DNA of 64,000 nucleotides from Pseudoalteromonas ostreae (GTDB taxonomy: Bacteria; Pseudomonadota; Gammaproteobacteria; Enterobacterales; Alteromonadaceae). The stretch covers positions 124,001 through 188,000 of the forward strand of contig NZ_JAGPYN010000007.1 of NCBI RefSeq assembly GCF_018069805.1. The letters run 5' to 3'. The notes under the pieces are model-generated. The model saw only the letters and a program-made list of their open reading frames with translations. It was not told the DNA's origin and did not search any database. Positions within the stretch are counted from its first letter, which is position 1. The number at the start of each line of letters is the position of its first letter. Positions 25,357 through 33,963 of the stretch are shown piece by piece. The position numbers and the translations under genes were made by a program.

Positions 25357-26052
25357 TTAAGCAATGTCTATCGTGTAAGCGGCCAATAAGTTTTGCATTT
25401 TTTGTTGTTCATGTGCGGCAAACTCGATGCCCACACTTAAACGATCTCCCTGCATTTGATTGTTGCGCACATGCGCACTGATCACCACGGCACTGTTGTC
25501 GATTGGTGATAGAACATGCACAAATACAGGGCGTTTTTTAAGTGCTAAAAACCCTGAATTAACATGCACAGTAAAGCGACAACCAGTCGGTGAAATATCG
25601 ATGATCAAACCTTGCAATAGATTTTCACTCTCATAAGTATGCAATTTATTAATGCTAATCTTTGCTGGTATATGGGTTTGTAAACGGCTGACTTCACGCA
25701 GTTGCCGACTCTCAATATTCTTAGGATAAGCAAGGTAAAGTAACTTTTCTGGTCGAAACGAAATAGCTAATATAGTGGTTGAAAATGCGACGCACTCGCC
25801 ACGTTCACCTTCGACTATATAACGTACAATCGCGCCATTGCCTTCTTTTAACACATCAGCATATTGGTTTTTTTTGGCTTGAACAGGATACTTTAAAATT
25901 AAATACTTACCAGCTTCATAGCCAACTAAAGAGAGTTTGAATCTGACACTTAATGGATTAGTGAACTGAATGTCGATTAATTTACCTGGCAGTAAGTCTA
26001 AACAAAACTTAGCTTTGCTAGCTTGCGCAGGTTTGCCGTGTATAATTTCCAT
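25357..26052 (-). CDS. PilZ-domain (YcgR-like) c-di-GMP-binding protein
   Basis: The 231-aa protein has an N-terminal YcgR-type beta domain (residues about 20-110) and a C-terminal PilZ domain. c-di-GMP contacts are visible as an Arg-rich RQLREVSR segment at about 132-139 and DISPTGCRF (the D/NxSxxG motif) at about 168-176. Such proteins act as flagellar brakes or regulators of surface behaviour when c-di-GMP rises. No flagellar genes are nearby; an EAL phosphodiesterase gene at 34-36.5 kb could affect the same messenger. Confidence 0.85.
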   Translation of the reverse strand: MEIIHGKPAQASKAKFCLDLLPGKLIDIQFTNPLSVRFKLSLVGYEAGKYLILKYPVQAKKNQYADVLKEGNGAIVRYIVEGERGECVAFSTTILAISFRPEKLLYLAYPKNIESRQLREVSRLQTHIPAKISINKLHTYESENLLQGLIIDISPTGCRFTVHVNSGFLALKKRPVFVHVLSPIDNSAVVISAHVRNNQMQGDRLSVGIEFAAHEQQKMQNLLAAYTIDIA

Positions 26053-26242
26053 ATATGCGTAGTTATTATTATTTGTTCCGAATAGTATCCATCAAAAGAG
26101 CTAAAAAATCACTACGAAAAACGACTGGTATTAGTTTTTAGCCTTAATTAGTAAAAGTATACATGCCTTGTTATAAAGTTGATTGAACTAATAAATATCT
26201 GCTTTGTCTATTAAATAGCATACTAACTTATGGAACAAAACT

Positions 26243-26893
26243 GTGAAATACCTTTATAAAGTATGGAGAAATAACCGCTCGTTAATCGTATTTATCTCGC
26301 TGATGTGTGTTTTTAGAAGTGCAGTGGCTGACTGGTACGAAGTACCTACAGGCTCAATGCAGCCAACCATTGTTGAGGGCGACCGTATATTGACAGATAA
26401 AATGGCGTATGACCTACGAGTGCCTTTTACTAAAATTTCGCTGGTCAAACTAGCCGAGCCACAGGCCGGCGATATTATTGTATTTGATTCTGTTGCGGCA
26501 CAAAACCGCCTAATAAAAAGAGTAATAGGTGTACCGGGAGACACTGTTGCTTTAGTTAATAATCAACTTGTTATTAACGGTGAAAAGCTTAATTACGAAA
26601 CTGTAGCTGAAACCGCCATAAACCGAGTGGAAATAGAGAATTTGCATGGCATAAAACATACCGTAAAACTCGCTAAGCAGCGCTCTTATATGCAAAATTT
26701 TGATCCACTTATCATCCCTACAGATATGTATTTAGCAATGGGGGATAACCGTGATAACAGTGCTGATTCACGAGTAATAGGCTTAGTACCAAGAGCTGAA
26801 TTGCTCGGAAGGGCAAAGCGGGTGATAGTTTCACTGGATTACGATGACTATTACTTACCACGTAAAAACAGGCTTCTAAAAGAATTACAGTAA
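26243..26893 (+). CDS. Signal peptidase I family protein (LepB paralogue)
   Basis: Type I signal peptidases cleave Sec signal peptides at the outer face of the inner membrane. The 216-aa protein has one N-terminal membrane segment (residues about 13-29), then the catalytic serine Ser38 in VPTGSMQPT, Lys92 in RLIKRVIGVPGD and the family block MGDNRDNSADSR. The main LepB of gammaproteobacteria is longer (over 300 aa, two membrane helices) and sits next to lepA and rnc, so this is probably an accessory paralogue. The start is GTG at 26243. It stands alone in a loose AT-rich stretch, possibly acquired. Specific clients unknown. Confidence 0.85.
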   Translation: MKYLYKVWRNNRSLIVFISLMCVFRSAVADWYEVPTGSMQPTIVEGDRILTDKMAYDLRVPFTKISLVKLAEPQAGDIIVFDSVAAQNRLIKRVIGVPGDTVALVNNQLVINGEKLNYETVAETAINRVEIENLHGIKHTVKLAKQRSYMQNFDPLIIPTDMYLAMGDNRDNSADSRVIGLVPRAELLGRAKRVIVSLDYDDYYLPRKNRLLKELQ

Positions 26894-27045
26894 TAGTAAG
26901 CGCTGTTATAGTCTTATAAAGGATAACACTGATAAAGAATAGTAGTGCAAAAAATAAGGTGAAGTTAACTAGTTATTTACAGGTATTTATTTGATAGCTA
27001 AGATAAATGCCGTAGATAAAATTGTTATACCTTCTAGGAAGCTCA

Positions 27046-27474
27046 GTGAAACTTTTAGCTTTGTTATTTTTATTTACTTAAATATCAACTTTTTCTTGTG
27101 ATAAAAAAAGCGAAATAAAGAAAGTAGCGGCGTTTATAACTCAAGATAACTTCGCTGATTTATCAGAAATAACGGTTTATTACCCTGTTAATTATGGTGT
27201 TGCTGAGGCTGTAACTGCTGTAATCTCTCTAGGTGAGATTGATAGGGTAACCTTGTATGTCCCTACAATTATTTCTGAACCATATGCTTTTGAAAGCAAT
27301 CATGAGCTAGCTGATTATAAAGTATCAACCTTTACAATTAAGACTGATTCGATAAATGTGGCTTATATTACTGTGAATTACCGAGCTCCGCAGAAAAATG
27401 ATGGCTTAATCACTTTTTGTATGGGACTTTTTCGAGTCTATAAAATAAGTGAATTACTGATAAAGAAGGTATAA
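27046..27474 (+). pseudogene. Putative small lipoprotein gene interrupted by an in-frame TAA
   Basis: From a GTG at 27046 (TAGGAAG ribosome site 5 bases upstream) one frame runs 142 codons to 27474, broken only by TAA at codon 12 (27079-27081) in the signal peptide: MKLLALLFLFT, stop, ISTFSC-DKKSEIKK. The rest is a small protein with VAAFITQDNFADLSEITVYYP and a C-terminal TFCMGLFRVYKISELL. Everything after the stop reads like normal protein, so the break looks recent. A rescue start at the TTG 27253 would give only 73 aa without export. The family is not recognised. Confidence 0.55.
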
Positions 27475-27561
27475 TAAACACATCAAAAATGACTTCAAAC
27501 GCTTGGCTGGCTCTCATTCTTCGCTAATTATAGCCAAGCATTTTCCGCAATTTATGCGGGT

Positions 27562-27980
27562 GTTAACTTAACATGGTGCCCATATTGAGAGTTTCAGAAA
27601 GGCTGAAATATGCAGTCATCTTATCTTTTGCCAGTTGGCCACTATTCATTTGGCTGGGCACAGATCTCGTCGGTAGCTTTTGCGCACTTTCAGGGTTTAT
27701 AGTTGGCTATTACTTTGCTCCAATAACTCACAGACAAACCAAAAAGTACCAAGTACAGCTTTTAGGTTTGGGCATGGGCTTTCTAGCTCTGTATTTATCG
27801 AGCTTTTTAAGAAGTATATTTGAGTTAATTTCAGGTGAGCCTTTTAAAGGTGTAGGTTACTACTTAATATCAGCACTAACAGGGCCTTATTTTGGTTTAA
27901 TGTTTTTCGGTATACCACTTATAATTTTTTCTTTTACCAATTATATGATTTGGGTATGGTCATCCAAACGTTAAGTTAAC
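27562..27980. repeat. 11-bp inverted repeat flanking one gene
   Basis: GTTAACTTAAC at 27562-27572, ending directly before an ATG, and its exact reverse complement GTTAAGTTAAC at 27970-27980, covering the stop codon, bracket the gene 27573-27974. No transposase or integrase is nearby. The AT-rich composition makes chance possible. Confidence 0.45.
27573..27974 (+). CDS. Uncharacterised membrane protein, 133 aa
   Basis: Not recognised. Hydropathy by eye gives four membrane segments: about residues 13-30, 34-50, 62-80 and 100-127, with short loops and a basic C terminus (WSSKR). No signal peptide distinct from the first helix. No ribosome site is clear, because the ATG follows directly on the inverted-repeat arm GTTAACTTAAC. 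It stands alone between a decayed lipoprotein gene and a 400-base empty stretch; cassette-like or hitchhiking DNA is possible. Confidence 0.55.
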   Translation: MVPILRVSERLKYAVILSFASWPLFIWLGTDLVGSFCALSGFIVGYYFAPITHRQTKKYQVQLLGLGMGFLALYLSSFLRSIFELISGEPFKGVGYYLISALTGPYFGLMFFGIPLIIFSFTNYMIWVWSSKR

Positions 27981-28392
27981 CGGGTAGCCGCAGGTCGCTA
28001 ACCTCAGCCTCCACACCAGCCATCATGCGCTTTTTGTTAACAGGAAGTACAATGCGCGATTCACCTCCCGTAATGAATATTTATCCAAATATCTCTCAGT
28101 GAGGTTATTTTATTGAAGGAATGTCAAAGGTCAGACTGTATTGAGCCAGCATTCTTTTAAGTAAAAAGCGCAAGCTTACAGTTAACAAAGGGATGAATAA
28201 ATTGACCTTATGCGGTCAAACGAAAGTGAATGCCTTCGCTTCATCATGTGGCAACTGTATTGCCTGGTTCATAATATAGAAAAATGACAAAGCACGATGT
28301 ACTAATTAGGGTAAGCCCTTACTTCCTCTAATACAGCCACCACAGATTTTTGAACACTCTCCTATAGGAGATGTGATGTGCTAGTTTTTCAC
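27981..28392. other. Gene-free stretch of about 410 bases
   Basis: All frames are broken within short distance. A TCTCC-TATA-GGAGA hairpin at about 28360-28373 lies just after the stop of the minus-strand response regulator gene but lacks a T run. I see no tRNA, no recognisable riboswitch and no insertion sequence here. It may be remnant DNA belonging to the loose segment 26.1-28.4 kb. Confidence 0.4.
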
Positions 28393-29511
28393 TTATTCAA
28401 CAGCTTTAAGGCGCTTTGTTATAGCTTGAAGTTTATCTTCTAGAGTGAAAGACAGTACCAATGTTTCTTCTACAACTTCTTTTGTCTCATCTACTAACCC
28501 CATCAGCTCCGATTCTTGTTCTTCATCCAAGCCTAAGATAATAATTTTTGATTGCACCGCTTGAGATAAATCATTAACGAGTATTCTTATTTGTTTATCT
28601 TGATCTAAACATAACTTTTTTATCGTGCCAAAATCTTCAGCAAGTTGACTTTTAAGGCTATTTAATGCGAGTTGCCGTATACTGTTTTTTTCTAATTGTT
28701 CTTCAATAAAGTCTATTCGACTTTCTACAATGGTAAGTAAGATAGCAAAGTTATCGCGAAGACGACCAAGTAAGTCTTCATCTCTTGCATTGATCCCTTT
28801 TACTATCATTGAGCAGGTAGGCGAGTTAAATAATAAATTGGAACTAAATGGCACTATTCGCTTGGCTCCTCGGCCTAACTCAAGAATTTCTTTTTCTAAG
28901 CCAGTAATAGTGTGTTGTGGAAATTGGTGATATTGCTTTGCTACTCGAAACTCTACACAACAGCTCGCGCCTACATTGGTAAAATAGCGTTGGATATTGC
29001 TAAATAAGGTATTCAGATCCGTTACTTCAAGATTGTCGGTAAAAAATGTTACCAACTCTCCAAGTTCACTTGCCTGTTGCATCGATGTGAAAGCGGTAGA
29101 AGAAGCTACATCGAACATTTCTTTTAAGTTGTTACGCTCTGAAATACGCAGCTCAACACGTTTTAATTTTTCACAAAGTTCTTTGAAATCGACTGGCTTA
29201 GCAATATAGTCATCGCCTCCATATCCATAAGCGGCGAGTTTGTCTTCACTTGATGTTAAGGCTGAGATAAATATAATTTCACACTCGTCGTACGCACCGC
29301 ATTCCTTTATCTCTTTAACTAAATCGTAACCCGTGAAGTCATTACTAAGTAAGATATCCATCAGTACTACCTGTGGCTGATGCTCTTCCATCAAAGCTAA
29401 GATGGGTTCGCTCCCATCTGATGAAGTAATGTCATATTGCTTAGATAGCACCATTTCCATGATATTTCTATTTTGAGGGTTATCGTCGATGGACAATATT
29501 TTCACATGCAC
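28393..29511 (-). CDS. Response regulator with receiver domain and helical C terminus without known output
   Basis: The 372-aa protein has a CheY-like receiver at residues 1-125: acidic pocket DD at 9-10, phospho-acceptor Asp52 in LMDILLSND and the conserved Lys in YIAKPVDF. The remaining 245 residues have no recognised DNA-binding, GGDEF or phosphatase domain. They contain a possible degenerate sensor-like region (about 165-260) and a long helical, probably coiled-coil tail. It may work by protein-protein contact. No kinase is adjacent; the orphan Hpt protein at 38 kb and the hybrid kinase at 16-18.7 kb are candidates for a relay, purely by inference. Confidence 0.8.
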   Translation of the reverse strand: MHVKILSIDDNPQNRNIMEMVLSKQYDITSSDGSEPILALMEEHQPQVVLMDILLSNDFTGYDLVKEIKECGAYDECEIIFISALTSSEDKLAAYGYGGDDYIAKPVDFKELCEKLKRVELRISERNNLKEMFDVASSTAFTSMQQASELGELVTFFTDNLEVTDLNTLFSNIQRYFTNVGASCCVEFRVAKQYHQFPQHTITGLEKEILELGRGAKRIVPFSSNLLFNSPTCSMIVKGINARDEDLLGRLRDNFAILLTIVESRIDFIEEQLEKNSIRQLALNSLKSQLAEDFGTIKKLCLDQDKQIRILVNDLSQAVQSKIIILGLDEEQESELMGLVDETKEVVEETLVLSFTLEDKLQAITKRLKAVE

Positions 29512-29716
29512 TCCTAAATTTAATTATCCTTATGCTGCATTATTTGATAATAGCCATGGAAATGGTTACCCGCAAATAATAAACTCATTTATGTTTTGAG
29601 CGCAGGCTTGGAGGTCTGCTTCTTTTTTAAATAATAAAAGGCAAGTAATTTTAATTACATAGGCACTCATGCTAAATTTTGTATTGTCTAGCTTAAGAAC
29701 TGCAATTAGGTAAAGT

Positions 29717-29824
29717 ATGCAGCAGGAAATAGAATCAAATAGATTGTTATTGCGTCTTTCGTTTTTTCTGACGCTGAATGTGTTGCAAAATTTGCTGGAA
29801 AAACAATTTGTTTTGGCCAATTAA
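29717..29824 (+). CDS. Possible 35-aa small protein
   Basis: ATG at 29717 with TTAGGTAAAGT just upstream opens 35 codons (MQQEIESNRLLLRLSFFLTL, then NVLQNLLEKQFVLAN) ending directly before a terminator hairpin. The middle is hydrophobic enough for a short amphipathic or membrane helix. The competing 84-codon ORF on the other strand (29566-29820) has an improbable composition. The rest of 29512-29716 shows no gene. Evidence is only start signal, composition and terminator, so this remains tentative. Confidence 0.35.
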   Translation: MQQEIESNRLLLRLSFFLTLNVLQNLLEKQFVLAN

Positions 29825-29853
29825 AAAAGCCGTTGTTTAAAACAACGGCTTTT
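29825..29853. terminator. Bidirectional terminator downstream of metG
   Basis: AAAAGCCGTTGTT (29825-29837) pairs with AACAACGGCTTTT (29841-29853), a 13-bp perfect stem with a 3-base loop, flanked by A and T runs on both sides. It serves metG on the minus strand and whatever is transcribed from the left on the plus strand. Confidence 0.88.
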
Positions 29854-29877
29854 TAGTGTTAACGAGTTAAAGTCGAA

Positions 29878-31902
29878 TTACATTACACGCATACCTGGCT
29901 CTGAGCCGTCGTCTGGGTTCAAAATATAGATTTCTTTTCCGCCAGGGCCTGCTGCCAGTACCATGCCTTCTGACATGCCAAAGCGCATCTTACGTGGCTT
30001 CAGGTTGGCAACCATAACCGTTAGTTTGCCTTCAATATCTTCTGGCGCATAAGCTGATTTAATACCCGCAAATACTTGGCGTGTTTCGCCGCCTAAGTCG
30101 AGCGTTAGTTTAAGTAGTTTATCAGCGCCTTCAACGTGTTCTGCTTTGGCTATTTTCGCTACACGTAAATCTACTTTGGCAAAATCGTCAAATTCGATTT
30201 CAGCTGCAATAGGCTCTTTTGCCAAAGGGCTGTTTGGATCGATTTTGTCTTTTGCTGCGAGTAAGCTTTCTTTTGATTCTTCGACCATTTTATTTACTTT
30301 ATCCATTTCTACACGTTGCATTAATGGTTTAAATTTATTGATAGGGTGGCTAACAAGCGCAGTTTGCGCGCCTTGCCAAGATAGATCATCATTTAAGAAG
30401 TCTTCTACGTTTGCCGCCATGCCCGGTAATACCGGTTTTAAGTAAGTCATTAACACGCGGAATAAGTTAAGCCCAAGCGAACACACTTGGTGTGCTTGTT
30501 CTTGTTTCGTTTCGTCTTTGATCAATACCCATGGTGCTGCGGTATCAATAAATTGGTTTGCTTTATCAGCAAGCGCCATTATTTCACGAATAGCACGGCT
30601 ATAATCGCGGTTTTCATAGTACTGGGCTACAGTATCGGTCGCTGCTTGGAATTCAGCTAATAATTGCGGCTCCATGACAGTGTCACTTAATTTACCGTCA
30701 AACTTTTTAGTAATAAAACCGGCGCAACGGCTGGCAATGTTAACCACTTTACCAACTAAGTCTGAATTTACACGTAGTGCAAAGTCTTCTAAGTTTAAGT
30801 CAAGGTCGGTAATACCGCTGTTAAGTTTAGCTGCGTAGTAATAACGTAAGAACTCAGGGTCGAGGTTGTCTAAATATGTACGGGCTTTAATAAACGTGCC
30901 TTTCGATTTAGACATTTTAGCGCCATTAACCGTTACAAAACCATGCGCGAATACATTGGTTGGCTTTCTGAATTTTGCGCCTTCAAGCATTGCAGGCCAA
31001 AATAAGCTGTGGAAGTAGATAATATCTTTACCGATAAAGTGGTAAAGCTCAGCGTCAGAGCCTTCTTGCCAAAATGCATCAAAGTCGATGCTTTGTTTGT
31101 CACACAGGTTTTTAAAGCTTGCCATGTAACCAATTGGCGCATCTAACCATACATAAAAGTATTTACCTGGCGCACCTGGAATTTCAAAGCCAAAGTAGGG
31201 AGCATCACGGCTGATATCCCACTGTTGCAGGCCATCGGCAAACCATTCGTCTAGTTTGTTAGCCATTTCTTGCTGAATAGTGCCGGAGTGAAGCCACTCT
31301 TTTAACATGCCTTCAAATGCTGGCAGGTCAAAAAAGTAATGCTCAGAGTCTTTAAGTACTGGCTCAGCCCCTGACATCACAGAACGCGGGTTGATAAGCT
31401 CTGTTGGGCTGTATGTTGCACCACATGCATCGCAGCTGTCGCCATTTTGGTCTTCAGACTTACAGGTTGGGCAAGTACCCGTTACAAAACGATCGGGTAA
31501 GAAAATGCCTTTTTCAGGGTCAAATAACTGTGAAATAGTGTGCTTTTTAATATGACCTGCATCGTTTAAGCGATTATAAATAAGTTCGCTTAATTCTTTA
31601 TTTTCTTGGCTGTGGGTGCTGTGGTAATTATCAAATTTGATATTAAAATCAGCAAAGTCGCGTTGACGCTCAATGCTGACATTTTTTACCATTTCTTCCG
31701 GCGTGATCCCTTGCTTCTGCGCATTGAGCATTATTGGCGTGCCATGGGCATCGTCGGCGCAAACATAATAAGCTTCGTGGCCTTGTAGTTTTTGAAAACG
31801 TGACCAAATATCAGTTTGAATATATTCCAATAAATGGCCTAAATGGGTTGGGCCATTGGCATAAGGTAATGCGCTGGTAATGAGGATCTTTCGCTGTGCC
31901 AT
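29878..31902 (-). CDS. metG: Methionyl-tRNA synthetase
   Basis: This essential enzyme charges tRNA-Met, including the initiator. The 674-aa protein is the long, dimeric form: HIGH-type motif HLGH at residues 20-23, a zinc knuckle with [18 protein letters not shown] (about 144-161), KMSKS exactly conserved near residue 330, the anticodon-binding helical domain, and a C-terminal EMAP/tRNA-binding domain ([24 protein letters not shown]). I prefer the second ATG (31902), which has GGA at correct distance, over that two codons upstream. It is divergent from mrp, as in E. coli. Confidence 0.97.
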   Translation of the reverse strand: MAQRKILITSALPYANGPTHLGHLLEYIQTDIWSRFQKLQGHEAYYVCADDAHGTPIMLNAQKQGITPEEMVKNVSIERQRDFADFNIKFDNYHSTHSQENKELSELIYNRLNDAGHIKKHTISQLFDPEKGIFLPDRFVTGTCPTCKSEDQNGDSCDACGATYSPTELINPRSVMSGAEPVLKDSEHYFFDLPAFEGMLKEWLHSGTIQQEMANKLDEWFADGLQQWDISRDAPYFGFEIPGAPGKYFYVWLDAPIGYMASFKNLCDKQSIDFDAFWQEGSDAELYHFIGKDIIYFHSLFWPAMLEGAKFRKPTNVFAHGFVTVNGAKMSKSKGTFIKARTYLDNLDPEFLRYYYAAKLNSGITDLDLNLEDFALRVNSDLVGKVVNIASRCAGFITKKFDGKLSDTVMEPQLLAEFQAATDTVAQYYENRDYSRAIREIMALADKANQFIDTAAPWVLIKDETKQEQAHQVCSLGLNLFRVLMTYLKPVLPGMAANVEDFLNDDLSWQGAQTALVSHPINKFKPLMQRVEMDKVNKMVEESKESLLAAKDKIDPNSPLAKEPIAAEIEFDDFAKVDLRVAKIAKAEHVEGADKLLKLTLDLGGETRQVFAGIKSAYAPEDIEGKLTVMVANLKPRKMRFGMSEGMVLAAGPGGKEIYILNPDDGSEPGMRVM

Positions 31903-32078
31903 AATCATTCCGAATTGACGGTTCCGGTGAGGGAACGGATGAAAATCATAATATTATCAGCAAACCTAAAGGAAACACCTTAGTGGTTAGCCGATTTTCA
32001 TTAATTGACTGGTGTTAATGTCTTGAATGTTACATAATTCCGAGGCAATTTTCATCAAAGAAACACTATTTTATTGCT

Positions 32079-33158
32079 ATGTTTGGATTGTCGAAACTAT
32101 TCTCTTCTAAATCGGTGCAAAAACAACCGATTATTACTGCTTTAGCAGGTTATCGCAGTGCCGCTTTTGCAGTTGGCATTGATGAAAAATTTATCAATCG
32201 TATTAAACCACAAAATGATAACTCATTATTGCTCAATTTAACGCTGCCATTTGCTGCGCTCTCTGAAATGCCAAAAGTGGCTGAGTTTGTCAGTCAAAAG
32301 CTAAAACAAACTGTGGTGATTACTGCCAATGTTGAGCTGCCTAGTGCATGCAAATTTAAATCTATAAAGCATATTGTACTGATCGCATCTGGCAAGGGCG
32401 GGGTTGGTAAATCAACGACGGCTGTGAATTTGGCGGGGGCACTGAGCGCAGAAGGCGGCAAAGTGGGGATTTTAGATGCGGATATTTATGGCCCCTCTAT
32501 TCCAATGTTGCTGGGCTTAGGCGCCGTAGCACCTTCGGCACAAGATGATAAACAATTACTTCCCTTTGATGCTAATGGCATTAAAGCGCAATCAATCGGT
32601 TTTTTAGTGCCCAGTGATGATGCCACTGTATGGCGTGGGCCAATGGCTTCGGGTGCGGTTAATCAGTTACTTAACGAAACTGTATGGGGTGAGCTTGATT
32701 ACCTCATTGTGGATATGCCGCCGGGCACCGGCGATATTCAATTAACTATGAGCCAAAAAGTGCCTGCCAGTGGCACTGTGATTGTCACCACACCACAAGA
32801 TTTAGCATTGGCAGATGCGCAAAAAGGCATTGCCATGTTTAATAAAGTGAATGTGCCAGTGTTAGGTTTGATTGAAAACATGAGCCATTTTTTATGCTCG
32901 CATTGTGGTGAGCCTAATCATGTATTTGGTAAAGATGGCGCAATCAAATTGGCTCAGCGTCATGGTGTGCCAGTGTTATCGAAAATTCCACTGGCGATTG
33001 ATATTCGCGAATATTCAGAGCAAGGCAAATTAATAGCAATGGATAACCAAGCGACTGTAAGTAAAACTTACGCTGATGCTGCGCGTTTAATTGCCAGTAC
33101 GCTTTACTATCAACAACCCCATCATGACTCAGTTGAAATTGTGATAACGGATGATTAA
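32079..33158 (+). CDS. mrp: Iron-sulfur cluster carrier protein Mrp/ApbC
   Basis: A 359-aa ParA/MinD-superfamily ATPase that carries and transfers Fe-S clusters. It has an N-terminal MIP18-like stretch (residues 1-90), the deviant Walker A SGKGGVGKSTT (about 109-119), DADIYGPS, VDMPPGTGD and the cluster-binding CxxC in FLCSHCGEPN (about 272-278). Cytoplasmic. It is divergent from metG and only 3 bases before dcd, so mrp-dcd is an operon. The metG/mrp arrangement is conserved in gammaproteobacteria. Confidence 0.95.
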   Translation: MFGLSKLFSSKSVQKQPIITALAGYRSAAFAVGIDEKFINRIKPQNDNSLLLNLTLPFAALSEMPKVAEFVSQKLKQTVVITANVELPSACKFKSIKHIVLIASGKGGVGKSTTAVNLAGALSAEGGKVGILDADIYGPSIPMLLGLGAVAPSAQDDKQLLPFDANGIKAQSIGFLVPSDDATVWRGPMASGAVNQLLNETVWGELDYLIVDMPPGTGDIQLTMSQKVPASGTVIVTTPQDLALADAQKGIAMFNKVNVPVLGLIENMSHFLCSHCGEPNHVFGKDGAIKLAQRHGVPVLSKIPLAIDIREYSEQGKLIAMDNQATVSKTYADAARLIASTLYYQQPHHDSVEIVITDD

Positions 33159-33161
33159 CTA

Positions 33162-33749
33162 ATGAGATTATCAGATACCCATATTAAAGAATATATTGCC
33201 CAACAACGTATTATTATTGAGCCAAGCCCAACAGATGAGATGATCTCTGGTGTAACCGCAGACTTACGCTTAGGTAATAAATTTCGTGTGTTTCAAGATC
33301 ATACCGCAGCGTATGTTGATTTAAGTGGCCCTAAAGATCAGCTAAATAAAGCAATGGAATCGATAATGAGCGATGAAATTGTGCTAAAAGAAGGCGATGC
33401 GTTCTTTTTACACCCAGGTGAATTAGCCCTTGCGATGACTTATGAAAAAGTCACGTTACCAGCAGATATCGTTGGCTGGCTTGACGGCCGTTCATCTTTG
33501 GCGCGTCTTGGCTTAATGGTGCATGTAACAGCTCATCGAATTGATCCCGGTTGGTCTGGTAATATCGTGTTAGAGTTTTATAACTCAGGTAAATTGCCGT
33601 TGGCATTACGGCCAATGATGAAAATCGGCGCAATGAGCTTTGAGACTATGTCAGGTCCTGCTGAAAATCCGTATAACACGCGTAAAGATGCCAAATATAA
33701 AGATCAAACTAGTGCTGTTGCTAGCCGTATAAGTGACGATAGCAATTAA
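33162..33749 (+). CDS. dcd: dCTP deaminase
   Basis: Dcd deaminates dCTP to dUTP, the main route to dUMP and hence dTMP in gammaproteobacteria. The 195-aa protein has the family core [20 protein letters not shown] (split), [13 protein letters not shown] with the catalytic Glu, and a C-terminal QTSAVASRI tail. Homotrimeric in known homologues. Three bases after mrp; a terminator follows. Confidence 0.96.
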   Translation: MRLSDTHIKEYIAQQRIIIEPSPTDEMISGVTADLRLGNKFRVFQDHTAAYVDLSGPKDQLNKAMESIMSDEIVLKEGDAFFLHPGELALAMTYEKVTLPADIVGWLDGRSSLARLGLMVHVTAHRIDPGWSGNIVLEFYNSGKLPLALRPMMKIGAMSFETMSGPAENPYNTRKDAKYKDQTSAVASRISDDSN

Positions 33750-33770
33750 TTAAAAATATATTTTAAAATA

Positions 33771-33797
33771 AAGGCTTACTTTAGGGTAGGCCTTTTT
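33771..33797 (+). terminator. Terminator of the mrp-dcd operon
   Basis: AAGGCTTA (33771-33778) pairs with TAGGCCTT (33787-33794) with one G-U pair, followed by TTTTT. Located 22 bases after the dcd stop. Confidence 0.75.
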
Positions 33798-33963
33798 ATG
33801 GCTTGAAAATACAATCACTGGACTTTATTACCACAAACTTTGCTTAATTACTTTATTAACATATTATTCCAAACTTCAGGTTAATTACTGGCAATATCAC
33901 TTAATACCCCCATACTTTAATTATCTTTTCATAAAGAACTATTTGCTAAAAGCACTTGGAGTG

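Noticed and set aside
27475..28060. Integron attC sites around the 133-aa membrane protein
   Set aside because: Core-like sevenmers are present but in the wrong orientation, there is no convincing L-box structure and no integrase.
29566..29820. 84-codon minus-strand ORF
   Set aside because: Improbable composition (many Cys, Asn, Ile), no ribosome site, and it runs into the metG terminator region from the wrong side.
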